Source of the DNA: Clostridia bacterium
Lineage (GTDB): Bacteria; Bacillota; Clostridia; Lachnospirales; Lachnospiraceae
Length of the DNA stretch: 64,000 nucleotides
NCBI GenBank assembly: GCA_910574835.1
Contig: CAJTDE010000025.1
Coordinates: 1-64,000, forward strand
Reading direction: 5' to 3'
The translations under genes and the position numbers were made by a program. This document shows, piece by piece, positions 44,820-53,411 of this stretch. The notes under the pieces are model-generated. The model saw nothing but the letters and a program-made list of their open reading frames with translations. It had not been told where the DNA came from and did not search any database. How positions within the stretch are numbered: position 1 is the first letter of the stretch; each line of letters begins with the position of its first letter.

Positions 44820-45632
44820 ATGCGAGCAACCATCTTGGTAGATAATCTGACAAAAAACAACCTTTCCCCGGAGTGGGGACTGTCCTTTTATCTGGAATAT
44901 GAAGGCTATAAAATCCTTCTGGATACAGGAGCCTCCGGACGTTTTCTGAAAAATGCGAAGGATATGGGGATTCATTTGCAGGATATTGACTTTGGGGTTT
45001 TGTCCCATGCCCATTACGATCATGCAGATGGTATGGGAGATTTTTTTGCACATAATTCCAAAGCAGTTTTTTACCTCAGGGAAGGCTCAAAGGAAAATTG
45101 CTATGGGAAGAAATGGTGCTTTCACAAGTATATAGGTATACACAAGGGCTTTCTCAAAACCTATGGGAAGAGAATCACATATGTCACCGGCAATTATGAG
45201 ATTTTTCCAGGTATTGCCCTAGTGCCTCATAGTACACCGGGGCTGGAGGAGATTGCAAAACAAGTTGATTTGTATGTAAAGGAGGGAGGAAGGCTCCGCC
45301 CCGATTCCTTTTCTCATGAGCAGAGCCTGGTTTTTGATACGGAGTGCGGGCTTGTGATATTCAGCAGCTGTTCTCACGGAGGAGCGGACAATATTATTCG
45401 GGAAATTGAGACGGCATTTCCCGGGAAGAAGCTGTATGCCATGCTGGGCGGTTTCCATCTATACAAGTCCTCTGAGAAGGAAGTGCGGGCTTTGGCAGAG
45501 CGTATTCGAAAAACAGGGATTCAAAAGATTTACACCGGACACTGTACAGGCGAGCGGGCTTTTGGTATATTAAAGGAGGAACTGGGAGACTGTGCGGAGC
45601 AGATTTATACAGGGATGGAGATTGAACTATAG
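44820..45632 (+). CDS. MBL-fold metallo-hydrolase
   Basis: A 270-residue metallo-beta-lactamase-fold enzyme. The metal-binding motif is SHAHYDHADG, with further His ligands in SCSHGGADNI and GHCTGERA. The layout resembles the ferredoxin-linked or 7,8-dihydropterin-6-methyl-4-(beta-D-ribofuranosyl)aminobenzene-5'-phosphate synthase-like MBL group (TGASGRFLKNAKDMG, GGFHLYKSSEKEV). The substrate is unknown. The start at 44820 follows AGAAGGAGGTATTTTACAC. The HAD gene follows after 18 bases, so the two are co-transcribed. Confidence 0.88.
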   Translation: MRATILVDNLTKNNLSPEWGLSFYLEYEGYKILLDTGASGRFLKNAKDMGIHLQDIDFGVLSHAHYDHADGMGDFFAHNSKAVFYLREGSKENCYGKKWCFHKYIGIHKGFLKTYGKRITYVTGNYEIFPGIALVPHSTPGLEEIAKQVDLYVKEGGRLRPDSFSHEQSLVFDTECGLVIFSSCSHGGADNIIREIETAFPGKKLYAMLGGFHLYKSSEKEVRALAERIRKTGIQKIYTGHCTGERAFGILKEELGDCAEQIYTGMEIEL

Positions 45633-45650
45633 CCTATAAGGAGCAGATAT

Positions 45651-46427
45651 ATGAGTATTAAAGCAATATTTTTTGATATTGACGGAACCCTTCTTTCTCA
45701 TAAAAGTAAACGTGTGCCGGAGGATACCAGAAAAGCATTTGAGCAATTGAAGGCCAAAGGAATTAAGCTTTTTGCATCTACAGGCAGGCATATTTTGGAA
45801 ATTGACAGATTGCCGGTTCGGGATATGGAGTTTGATGGATATGTGCTTTTGAACGGACAGCTTTGTCTGGATGGTCAGCGCCGGCTCTTATGGGGGAATG
45901 CCATTCCAAAGCAGGATTTAGAAGGGATTTTATCCTTCTTTGAGGAAAAGAAGATTCCGCTTGGCCTGTTGGAGCTGGAACGGTTTTATATAAACTTTGT
46001 AAATGCTCAGGTGAAGGAAGTGCAAAGTTCGATTTCTTCCGAGGTGCCGGAAGTAGGAAGCTATGAAGGCGGGGAGGTTTATCTGGTGGACGCCTTTATT
46101 AATCACAGGGAGGCAAAGATGCTTCTGGAGCGGATGCCTCATTGTAAGGTGATTTGGTGGAATGATTTGGGGGCGGATATTATTTCTGCGGGCGGCGGTA
46201 AAGTAGCCGGGATTCAGCACATGATGAGCCATTATCACATACATAGAGAGGAGATTATGGCGTTTGGGGATGAGGAAAATGATGTGGAAATGATAAAGTT
46301 TGCACAGATTGGTGTTGCTATGGGAAATGCGGTGGAACATTTGAAGCAACATGCAGATTATATAACGGATGATGTGGACGCAGGCGGGATTCTGCATGCT
46401 TTGCAGCATTTCGGAATTTTGGAATGA
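45651..46427 (+). CDS. Cof-type HAD family phosphatase
   Basis: A 258-residue phosphatase of the Cof/YbjI group that acts on sugar phosphates or small phosphorylated metabolites. Motif I is FFDIDGTLLSHK (Asp9/Asp11), motif II is LFASTGR, the motif III lysine is in ISAGGGKVAGI, and motif IV is GDEENDVEMIKFA. VAMGNAVEHLKQHADYIT closes the core. It is intact and related to the broken gene at 1890-2675, so it may cover part of that lost function. AAGGAGCAGATAT precedes the start. Confidence 0.9.
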   Translation: MSIKAIFFDIDGTLLSHKSKRVPEDTRKAFEQLKAKGIKLFASTGRHILEIDRLPVRDMEFDGYVLLNGQLCLDGQRRLLWGNAIPKQDLEGILSFFEEKKIPLGLLELERFYINFVNAQVKEVQSSISSEVPEVGSYEGGEVYLVDAFINHREAKMLLERMPHCKVIWWNDLGADIISAGGGKVAGIQHMMSHYHIHREEIMAFGDEENDVEMIKFAQIGVAMGNAVEHLKQHADYITDDVDAGGILHALQHFGILE

Positions 46428-46472
46428 TGGGATACTATGAACAGGAAACAGATTACATACGGATGTACTTGA

Positions 46473-46496
46473 GAGATATTACGAAACCGGAATGGA
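46473..46496 (+). repeat. Single border of family 2 repeat upstream of ltaE
   Basis: GATATTACGAAACCGGAATG matches the family 2 border GATATTACGGAACTGGAATA with three changes. It runs into GGAGG, as in the full copies; no hairpin is present. Confidence 0.6.
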
Positions 46497-46502
46497 GGAA
46501 CT

Positions 46503-47528
46503 ATGTTATCATTTGAAAGCGATTATGTGGAAGGCGCCCACGAGCGGATTTTACAGCGTCTGGCAGAAACAAATATGGAGAAGCTTACCGGCTACGGGCA
46601 GGACCCCTATTGCGAGCGTGCAAAAGAAAAGATACGTAAAGCCTGCGAGTGCCCCGAAGCGGAGATTTTCTTTTTAGTAGGCGGCACGCAGACGAATACG
46701 GTAGCCATTGACTCCCTGTTAAAGTCCTATGAAGGCGTTGCGGCGGCAAAGACAGGCCATGTAAGCGCCCACGAAGCAGGCGCCATCGAATACCACGGCC
46801 ACAAAGTACTGGAGCTTCCGGAACATCGGGGAAGAATCTGCGGTGATGATTTAAAGTCCCTGCTGGAAAGCTTCTGGCAGGATGAAAATCATGAACATAT
46901 GGTATTTCCGGGAATGGTCTATATCTCCCATCCTACGGAATACGGAACCCTCTACAGCGAGGCGGAGCTGAAAGAGCTTTCGGCCATCTGTCAGAGCTAT
47001 GACATTCCTCTCTACCTGGACGGCGCGCGTCTGGGCTATGGCCTTATGAGCCATGACACGGACGTAACCCTGCCTATGATAGCGAAGTACTGCGACGCCT
47101 TCTACATCGGAGGAACCAAGGTAGGCGCTCTGTGCGGGGAAGCCCTGGTATATACAAAGAAAAATATGCCCAAGCATTTTCTGAGCATTGTGAAGCAGCA
47201 CGGAGCGCTTCTTGCAAAGGGGCGTCTATTGGGGATACAGTTTGATACCCTCTTTACGGATCGCCTGTACTTTGAGATCAGCCGCCACGCAATCGAGATG
47301 GCAGAGCTCTTGAAAGAGGGACTGGAGAAAAAGAAATATCCCCTTTATCTGCAATCACCCACGAACCAGCAGTTTGTCCTTCTGGAAAATGAGACATATC
47401 AGGCTCTGCAAAAGGAGGCTGCAATGGGCTTCTGGGAAAAGCCGGACCCGGAGCATACGGTAGTGCGTCTGGCAACAAGCTGGGCTACAAGGCGGGAGGA
47501 TGTGGAAGCATTTTTAGCTCTGCTATAG
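46503..47528 (+). CDS. ltaE: Low-specificity L-threonine aldolase (beta-eliminating lyase family)
   Basis: A PLP enzyme that splits threonine or allo-threonine to glycine and acetaldehyde. In 341 residues the N-terminal SDYVEGAHERILQRL, FLVGGTQTNTVAID, HEAGAIEYHGHKV and LYLDGARLGYGL match the family. PLP-binding Lys206 is in GGTKVGALCGEA. The Cys-rich 'CECPEAE' segment near residue 55 is typical of Firmicutes members. The ATG has TGGAGGAACT upstream, next to a family 2 border. A terminator follows. Confidence 0.9.
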   Translation: MLSFESDYVEGAHERILQRLAETNMEKLTGYGQDPYCERAKEKIRKACECPEAEIFFLVGGTQTNTVAIDSLLKSYEGVAAAKTGHVSAHEAGAIEYHGHKVLELPEHRGRICGDDLKSLLESFWQDENHEHMVFPGMVYISHPTEYGTLYSEAELKELSAICQSYDIPLYLDGARLGYGLMSHDTDVTLPMIAKYCDAFYIGGTKVGALCGEALVYTKKNMPKHFLSIVKQHGALLAKGRLLGIQFDTLFTDRLYFEISRHAIEMAELLKEGLEKKKYPLYLQSPTNQQFVLLENETYQALQKEAAMGFWEKPDPEHTVVRLATSWATRREDVEAFLALL

Positions 47529-47556
47529 GAGAAACAGAAGGCCCTGTAAAAATAAA

Positions 47557-47603
47557 ACCGGAATCTTTGATGATAATCTGCATCAAGATTCCGGTATTTC
47601 TTA
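47557..47603 (+). terminator. ltaE terminator
   Basis: ACCGGAATCTTTGATG pairs with CATCAAGATTCCGGT around an 8-base loop; ATTTCTTAT follows. Confidence 0.8.
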
Positions 47604-47654
47604 TAATGGAATATTCTTATCTCCGCCGTAAAAACGGAGATGAAATACGGACTG

Positions 47655-48158
47655 CTAGCAAACGCCTGACTGAAAACGCTGGGGCCTTGCGAAGCTCTGT
47701 TCCACCTTCTCACGCACCTGCTGTTCTGTTAAGGGAGCGGAGGAGGAGAGTTCAAAATATACATAGCCGCCGCCTGCTTTTGCGTAGCCGCAGACCAGAT
47801 AGCGGTGGCCTTCCGAAAGCTCCGCTTCCAGAAAGAGACAGGTATATGCCTCACGGTCAATCCAGTCTCCGATGGTGTAATCCCTGCCGGATTCATGGAG
47901 CATTACCACATGCTCGGACACATAGTCGGAGAGCACTTCATCCAGAATCCACTTTTCACGCTCCGCCAGATTCACATAAGTGAGTTGGACGGAAGACGGC
48001 GCTTTGACAGGGAGGATAAATGCGGTGAGGGTTCCATATTCTGCGGTTTCCGCGCTGTTGTCTGCCGGATTGGCAGCTAATACATCTCTTTTTATTGGCA
48101 TAAGAGAACATGTAATTGCTGTCAGACCGATTAGGCATGATAAAAATTGCTTTTTCAT
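47655..48158 (-). CDS. Secreted protein, unknown function
   Basis: About 167 residues with a cleavable signal peptide (LIGLTAITCSLMPI, probable cleavage after an Ala pair near residue 30). The mature part (VQLTYVNLAEREKWILDEVL, WIDREAYTCLFLEAEL, VCGYAKAGGGYVYFELSSS) is a single small domain that I do not recognise. The ATG at 48158 has GGGGGGTGTCT upstream. It is convergent with ltaE. Confidence 0.68.
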   Translation of the reverse strand: MKKQFLSCLIGLTAITCSLMPIKRDVLAANPADNSAETAEYGTLTAFILPVKAPSSVQLTYVNLAEREKWILDEVLSDYVSEHVVMLHESGRDYTIGDWIDREAYTCLFLEAELSEGHRYLVCGYAKAGGGYVYFELSSSAPLTEQQVREKVEQSFARPQRFQSGVC

Positions 48159-48410
48159 AGACACCCCCCATTTCTGTTTTCATCTCGTGATTTGCAAATC
48201 AGTATGCGGAAAATCCGGTAAAGCTTCCGAAAATCTTTTAACATTCATAGCAGCGGCTGATGCCCGAAGCATACTGGCATGAGTTTCTTTTGTTTCTCCT
48301 AGTATACACAAAAAACATTACAAAATTATGAAGATAAAATTTATTTTGTATTATAATTTTGGACGAAATAATAGAATAATCAGAAAAATCAACAGATTAA
48401 AAGAAAAACA

Positions 48411-48436
48411 GACAAAAACGGACAAAAACGGACAAA
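48411..48436 (+). repeat. Short 10-bp tandem repeat
   Basis: GGACAAAAAC is repeated about 2.5 times (GACAAAAACG GACAAAAACG GACAAAAG) in the 476-base gap between divergent genes. Confidence 0.6.
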
Positions 48437-48460
48437 AGATATAAGGGAGATAGCTTTTTC

Positions 48461-48568
48461 ATTGACATTCCGAAGGCTTTTGATAGAATAAAAATTACAT
48501 TGCCTTTTATGTATTTGGATTCGGAAGACGGAAAAACCAGAGAACAGATTTACCGCAGTCTGCTTTGA
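48461..48568 (+). pseudogene. Possible 3' remnant of a lost gene
   Basis: One frame reads IDIPKAFDRIKITLPFMYLD and ends QIYRSLL before TGA. It has no start codon. The composition looks protein-like but I cannot name the family. Random open sequence is a fair alternative. Confidence 0.22.
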
Positions 48569-48634
48569 TTTTTATAATTTGTTCCGTTTTTGTTATGTCA
48601 AAACATTAGTTTTAAAGATCTGGAGGAAGTGTTT

Positions 48635-49054
48635 ATGAAAAAATCTGCCGCAATATTTTTGCTGCTGCTTCTTCTAACCGGGTGCAGGAATATCCCGGAG
48701 AAAGAGGAAATGCAGACGGATTCCTGGGGATCTTTTACAGCGGAAAAGACCTGCAGCTATGATGAAAAATATTATGCTATACAGGAAGTGGAAAAGATCG
48801 TGGACTCCGGAGTCAATCACATAAAGGTCTGCATCTATGAAACGGGGACAGAAGAAAAGGTATTTGAGTTTTATACGGAGAGAGCAAGGGATTTCTGGGG
48901 AATCTGCTGGGAGTCGGATACCTACAATATCTGGATTCAGTCCGGTGATACGGGGGTGTACTGCTACAGGTATGAGGATGAACGGTGGATACGGGACGAT
49001 TCGGCGGAACGGCCGGAAGATATTCATTCGAAATACGACGATATGGAAGAATAA
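48635..49054 (+). CDS. Small lipoprotein, unknown function
   Basis: A 139-residue lipoprotein with a short signal peptide (LLLLLLTGC, lipidated Cys17). The mature domain is acidic and aromatic, with SYDEKYYAIQEV, CIYETGTEEKVFEF and ESDTYNIWIQSGDTGVYCY, the repeated beta-strand pattern of small extracellular beta-barrel-like lipoproteins. The ATG at 48635 has CTGGAGGAAGTGTTT upstream. It is monocistronic. Confidence 0.75.
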   Translation: MKKSAAIFLLLLLLTGCRNIPEKEEMQTDSWGSFTAEKTCSYDEKYYAIQEVEKIVDSGVNHIKVCIYETGTEEKVFEFYTERARDFWGICWESDTYNIWIQSGDTGVYCYRYEDERWIRDDSAERPEDIHSKYDDMEE

Positions 49055-49081
49055 AATAGGAAATCTGATTAAAGTCTGCCT

Positions 49082-49110
49082 TTGAAATATGATTTGAAAT
49101 ATGCTATAAT
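49082..49110 (+). promoter_or_regulatory. Promoter of the corrinoid activator gene
   Basis: TTGAAA and TATAAT are 17 bases apart. The predicted start near 49117 means the transcript begins close to the partial family 1 repeat. Confidence 0.7.
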
Positions 49111-49122
49111 TTTAACAATGAG

Positions 49123-49188
49123 GCATTACAGATGTGTCGAAGCGGCTTTACCCTTTAGAGCTGTCGCGCAGCGACTTTTAATAGGAGG
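49123..49188 (+). repeat. Partial family 1 repeat in the leader of the corrinoid activator gene
   Basis: The right half only: CATTACAGATGTGTCGAAGC, then GGCTTTACCCTTTAGAGC, then the tail ending GCGACTTTTAATAGGAGG. The left arm is missing, so this copy cannot fold into the long hairpin, yet the tail and ribosome site are kept. Confidence 0.8.
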
Positions 49189-49198
49189 ATATTAGAAA

Positions 49199-51124
49199 AT
49201 GGCAAATGTAACATTTCGATTTGAGGACGGCGATCAGGTAACGGTGTCTACGGCCCTGGGAGAGAATCTCCTGGAGACGGCGCGGAAATCCAATGTGGTG
49301 GTTGACGCCCCCTGCTCCGGCAATGCTTCCTGCGGAAAATGTAAGGTAAAATTTATCAAAGGAAAACTGGATTCCAAGAAAACACGCCACATCAGCGATA
49401 CCGAGTACGAGGAAGGCTGGCGCCTGGCCTGTGTAAGCCAGGTGGCCGGAGATGTGGAGGTTATGGTGCCGGATATTGCCTCCGCCTACCGCAGCCGTAT
49501 GAAGGTGGCGGATTTAAGCTCCCCGGAGGAGGTAGCCATCTTTGACGAGTCCAAGCGCAAAATTGAGGAGGCAGAGCTTCCCCTCCACAACAACATTCAC
49601 ATTGTGCGGATCAAAATGGACCCGCCGAGCCTTGAGGATACCATGCCCGATATTGAGCGGGTAATCCGTGCTTTGCAGGAGGCTACCGGAATCCAGTATA
49701 TTCGGATTCCCTATTCCTGTCTCAGAAAGCTCCCAAATACCCTGCGGAGCAGTAATTTTGAGCTTCAATGTATCATCGGACAGGCACAGCGCCATGTGTT
49801 CGTCTACGACGTATACGGAGCCAACGAGGATCTCATCGTAGGCGGCCTGGCTGTTGACATCGGAACCACCACCGTGTCCGCCGTTGTGGTCGATATGATA
49901 GACGGAAGGATTCTGGCCAAGGCGTCCACCGGCAACGGACAGATCCGCTACGGCGCCGATGTTATCAACCGAATCATTGAATCCACCAAGCAGGGCGGAC
50001 GCACAAGGCTTCAGGATGCCATTGTAGCGGAAACGCTGAACCCCATGATTCAGCAGATGTGCAAGGCGGCTCATATCAGCACCCGGCACATTTACCGCCT
50101 GGCGATCGCGGGCAATACCACCATGAATCATCTGCTGATGGGAATCAATGCGGACCCGCTGCGGATGGAGCCGTATATTCCGGCATTTTTTAAGACAAAC
50201 TCTTTCTATGCGTCGGATATTAATCTGAAGGTTCACCCGGATGCCCATATCATTATGGCGCCCAATATCGGAAGCTATGTGGGCGGCGATATAACGGCAG
50301 GCACTTTGGTGAGTATGCTGTGGAATCAGCCGGAGTTTTCCTTATTTATTGACCTGGGAACCAACGGAGAGCTGGTGTTCGGCAATTCCGACTTTATGAT
50401 GAGCTGCGCATGCTCCGCAGGACCGGCCTTTGAGGGCGGCGATATTAGCTGCGGTATGCGGGCCACGGACGGAGCTATCGAGGCATGTACCATTGATGCG
50501 GAGACGATGGAGCCTGATTTCACCATTATCGGGGATGAGGGAGAGAAGCCCATCGGACTTTGCGGATCGGGTATTATTGATGTGATTGCGGAATTGTTCC
50601 GGTGTAAGATTATCAGCCCTAAAGGAAAGTTTATTCGGGACGGAAAGCGGATCAAGCGGGACGCCTACGGAATGGGCAGCTATGTGCTGGCATTTGAGGA
50701 AGAGTCCGGCTCTGTGAAGGATGTGGAGATTACGGAGGTGGATATTGATAACTTTATCCGGGCCAAAGGCGCGATTTTCTCCGCAATTCGTACCATGCTG
50801 AAAACACTGGATTTCGATATCAGCATGATCGAGCGGGTCTATGTGGCCGGCGGTATCGGAAGCGGCATCAATATGCAGAATGCCATCAATATCGGAATGT
50901 TCCCGGATATTCCGGTAGAGTGCTATCACTATATCGGCAACTCCTCCCTGTCCGGCGCTTATGCCATGCTTTTGTCTACCAAGGCGGAGCGGAAGGTGTA
51001 TGAGCTGGCGCAGAATATGACTTATCTGGAGCTTTCCACGGAGCCGGGCTATATGGATGAGTTTGTGGCCTGCTGCTTCCTGCCCCATACGGACAGCTCA
51101 CTTTTCCCGTCGGTAGAGCAGTAG
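49199..51124 (+). CDS. ASKHA-domain reductive activator of corrinoid protein (RACE/AcsV-like)
   Basis: A 641-residue protein. The N-terminal [2Fe-2S] ferredoxin domain has Cys39, Cys45, Cys48 (PCSGNASCGKC) and Cys78 (RLACV). A linker domain follows (about 100-210), then an ASKHA ATPase domain with AVDIGTTTVSAVVVDM, AIAGNTTMNHLL, FIDLGTNGELV, GLCGSGIID and VYVAGGIGSG. Such proteins use ATP to re-reduce inactive Co(II) corrinoid proteins, as in acetogen CODH/ACS (AcsV) and methyltransferase systems (RamA, RACE). DUF3786 follows after 18 bases. With acsB at 39583 this points to Wood-Ljungdahl maintenance, but it could serve an O-demethylase corrinoid instead. Confidence 0.9.
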   Translation: MANVTFRFEDGDQVTVSTALGENLLETARKSNVVVDAPCSGNASCGKCKVKFIKGKLDSKKTRHISDTEYEEGWRLACVSQVAGDVEVMVPDIASAYRSRMKVADLSSPEEVAIFDESKRKIEEAELPLHNNIHIVRIKMDPPSLEDTMPDIERVIRALQEATGIQYIRIPYSCLRKLPNTLRSSNFELQCIIGQAQRHVFVYDVYGANEDLIVGGLAVDIGTTTVSAVVVDMIDGRILAKASTGNGQIRYGADVINRIIESTKQGGRTRLQDAIVAETLNPMIQQMCKAAHISTRHIYRLAIAGNTTMNHLLMGINADPLRMEPYIPAFFKTNSFYASDINLKVHPDAHIIMAPNIGSYVGGDITAGTLVSMLWNQPEFSLFIDLGTNGELVFGNSDFMMSCACSAGPAFEGGDISCGMRATDGAIEACTIDAETMEPDFTIIGDEGEKPIGLCGSGIIDVIAELFRCKIISPKGKFIRDGKRIKRDAYGMGSYVLAFEEESGSVKDVEITEVDIDNFIRAKGAIFSAIRTMLKTLDFDISMIERVYVAGGIGSGINMQNAINIGMFPDIPVECYHYIGNSSLSGAYAMLLSTKAERKVYELAQNMTYLELSTEPGYMDEFVACCFLPHTDSSLFPSVEQ

Positions 51125-51142
51125 GAAGGAGTAACGGTAACA

Positions 51143-51787
51143 ATGGAATTTCCCTATGAAAAAGACAACAAGGAGCGGATTCCTCTGGAGCATTATTTGG
51201 AGGAATACCGTCAAATAGAACCCAAAGAGGCGGCTTCCCGCTGCGGTGTGGATTATGACGAGGAGAAGCAGCAGTTTCATATCCGGCTGATGGGATACCG
51301 CTATCTGGTGGATTATCCAAAGTTTGCCCTTCATCCGGAAAATGGAGAGGAAGGGGCGGTGCGCTGCTCGGAGATGGTTCCGGCTAAGATTATTGTGCTG
51401 CGTTTTCTAATTTCCGGCCAGTCGGTGAAGAGCACGGGAAAATATCTCACCTACCGGGAAGTGCCCTGGGGCGAGGTGTATTTCCGCCAGTTCGAGGGAC
51501 GGTGCCTGACAAGGCTTAAATTTGCTTTTGGATTTAAACTGGATCAGTTTGCAAAGGCAATGGAAAAACTGGGGGCCGAGAAGATTTCTATGGGGGATGC
51601 GGCTTATGAGTTTGAGTTTATCAACGGACTCCATGTACGCTTTATTCTGTGGGCCGGGGATGAGGAATTTCCCCCTTCCTCGCAAATACTTTTTGAGGAC
51701 AATTTTCCCTATGCTTACCAGGCGGAGGATTTGGCGGTGGTAGGGGATATCTCTATTACCACATTGAAGAGCCTGGCGGCTTCCTGA
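51143..51787 (+). CDS. DUF3786 family protein
   Basis: A 214-residue soluble protein matching the DUF3786 pattern: PKEAASRCGVDYDEEKQQF, IIVLRFLISGQSVKSTGKYL, SWGEVYF-type segment (here PWGEVYFRQFEGRC) and FILWAGDEEFPPSSQILFED. Such proteins are often encoded near corrinoid or CODH/ACS genes in anaerobes; the biochemical role is unknown. AGGAAGGAGTAACGGTAACA precedes the start. It forms an operon with the ASKHA activator. Confidence 0.88.
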   Translation: MEFPYEKDNKERIPLEHYLEEYRQIEPKEAASRCGVDYDEEKQQFHIRLMGYRYLVDYPKFALHPENGEEGAVRCSEMVPAKIIVLRFLISGQSVKSTGKYLTYREVPWGEVYFRQFEGRCLTRLKFAFGFKLDQFAKAMEKLGAEKISMGDAAYEFEFINGLHVRFILWAGDEEFPPSSQILFEDNFPYAYQAEDLAVVGDISITTLKSLAAS

Positions 51788-51926
51788 CGGGAGCTTATGT
51801 CAATGAGCGTGATGGAAAACGGAAGATATCAATATAGAATGCTGCTTTGGCGACAGTCATCATGCTTGGAGATAGTCTGCATTACAGAAAGGTTGAAAAT
51901 ACCGTAAGAAAAATTTTGTTTAAAAA

Positions 51927-51963
51927 CGGCGCTGTTGGATGTACGTTCAACAGCGCCGCTTTT
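51927..51963. terminator. Bidirectional terminator after DUF3786 and folT
   Basis: CGGCGCTGTTG and CAACAGCGCCG form an 11-base-pair stem with T-rich sequence on the plus strand and TTTTTAAAC on the minus strand. It lies between convergent genes. Confidence 0.8.
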
Positions 51964-52100
51964 ATGGGAGTTTATTTCCGCAGGCATGGAGCCGGCGGAT
52001 ATGTAAGCAAGTTTATTTCACAAAGACAGCCCCGCTTTATCAGGAACTGTCGCAAGGGTCAAAAACTACGAAGCTTTCTGCGTTTTTCTCCTCGCACGTT

Positions 52101-52676
52101 TTAGGGGCGAATCGGCTTTGCATCAGCCCGGCTTGCCCCCAGTACCCTGGAAAATGCGTTCAGGAATACATAAATCAGAACCGTATAAACGCCCAGAGCA
52201 ATTGTATTTTTTACCAGCCGGATTGTCAGAAGATACTGCCATTCCATTCCGTACATCAGGTGAAGCCAGAAGGTAGACAGGGTACAGGAAATGACAAATT
52301 CCGTGAGTCCTCCAAGTAAGGCTCGTCCCGGCGTGATTTTCGTGCGGTAGAGGAACATGCCGAACAGAAAGCCCATAATGGCATAAGTCAGTGTGAAGCC
52401 CGGGAAGAAGGGTGCGGACTGGGGTGTGACAAAGAAGCTGATCACATCGCCGGCAATTCCCACGGTCATTCCCATTAAGGGTCCGCCGTAGAAGGCCGCT
52501 GCGGTCAGGGCCAGGAAAGCAAGGCGAAACTCCAGAATTTCGGAAAACCGGATGTTAAAAAGAGACAGAACCACGTAAAGGGACACGAAAAGCCCGCCTA
52601 AGCAGATGCCCTGTACGCTGTGGATGCATCCCAGCTGCTCCTTGAAACGGAACGCATTTTTGGAACATAATTGCAT
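52101..52676 (-). CDS. folT: Folate-specific ECF transporter S component
   Basis: A 191-residue membrane protein that gives folate specificity to the shared EcfAAT energy module. It has about six helices. The segments GICLGGLFVSLYVVLSLFN, EILEFRLAFLALTAAAFYGG (the EFR-like S-component signature near the N terminus) and GDVISFFVTP fit the ECF folate family. The upstream leader holds a probable tetrahydrofolate riboswitch, which supports folate as substrate. Folate is needed as the C1 carrier in the Wood-Ljungdahl methyl branch, so the context is consistent. Confidence 0.9.
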   Translation of the reverse strand: MQLCSKNAFRFKEQLGCIHSVQGICLGGLFVSLYVVLSLFNIRFSEILEFRLAFLALTAAAFYGGPLMGMTVGIAGDVISFFVTPQSAPFFPGFTLTYAIMGFLFGMFLYRTKITPGRALLGGLTEFVISCTLSTFWLHLMYGMEWQYLLTIRLVKNTIALGVYTVLIYVFLNAFSRVLGASRADAKPIRP

Positions 52677-52819
52677 AAAAAATACACCTCCTGTTGTGTG
52701 GTAGGTTAATGGTAACTGTATGAGCGGCGGCTTGAAAATGCGGACATTTTAAACTGCGCCCTGCTCATTGCTATTATAAATATCTAGCTCCGACCACACA
52801 TGAGCTGCACTCATCTGTA

Positions 52820-52935
52820 GCAACGGGTGCGGATAATATATCGTAAGACAAGCGCACAGGCGCTTCCTTTTCGTTTCGAGGCGACTCCCCATCCATCGAA
52901 CACTTGACGCATAAAATCCTACTTCGCTATTATTT
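52820..52935 (-). ncRNA. Probable tetrahydrofolate (THF) riboswitch upstream of folT
   Basis: On the minus strand the segments GCGTCAAGTGTTCGATGG, GGGGAGTCG, CGAAACGAA, GCGC and ATCCGCACC appear in this order. They match the layout of the THF-I class (GCGTTAAGTG, GGGATGTCG, CGAAG, then CATCCGC) as I remember it. The position ahead of folT agrees with the known regulon. I judged this from memory without a covariance search. The flanking 52741-52820 stretch could hold the expression platform. Confidence 0.65.
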
Positions 52936-53167
52936 ATGAGACCCATTATAGCAGGTATTTTTAGAAATGCAATAGAAAAAGATAATATTTTAACAAAGTT
53001 TTAACAAAGTACTTTTGTATTAAGACAGAGAGCATGGGCAGATGGAGCGAAAATATGCGTCTGTTGGATAAAATGCTTAAAAGAAGGAAAATTTATTGAC
53101 AATAGTTGGATGATTTGATAGGCTGTATACAGAAATTCAGATCAAACATTTCACAAGAGAATAGTTT

Positions 53168-53402
53168 GATATTACGGAACTGGAAACAGTAATATCCTCT
53201 CCGGCGCACAAATCGATTTGCAGGCACATGAATTTGTGACTGAAAATTGATTTCATACGAGTGTGCCGGAGAGGATATTACGGAACTGGAAACAGTAATA
53301 TCCTCTCCAGCGCACAAATCGATTTGCAGGCACATGGATTTGTGACTGAAAATTGATTTCATACGGGTGTGCTGGAGGGGATATTACGGAACTGGAATAG
53401 GA
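53168..53402 (+). repeat. Two tandem family 2 hairpins (106 bp unit) upstream of fsa
   Basis: GATATTACGGAACTGGAA begins at 53168, 53274 and 53380, giving an exact 106-base period. Each unit folds into a hairpin (TCTCCGGCGCAC with GTGTGCCGGAGA in unit 1, TCTCCAGCGCAC with GTGTGCTGGAGG in unit 2). A G-C pair in unit 1 is A-T in unit 2 at the same position, changed on both arms. The last border merges with AATAGGAGG. Confidence 0.92.
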
Positions 53403-53411
53403 GGACCAGCT

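Noticed and set aside
51847-52319. Two overlapping plus-strand open frames after DUF3786
   Set aside because: They cover a bidirectional terminator and the antisense of folT; composition is not protein-like.
53168-53402. CRISPR-like regular repeats
   Set aside because: The 106-base period has no unique spacers; the units are near-identical hairpins.
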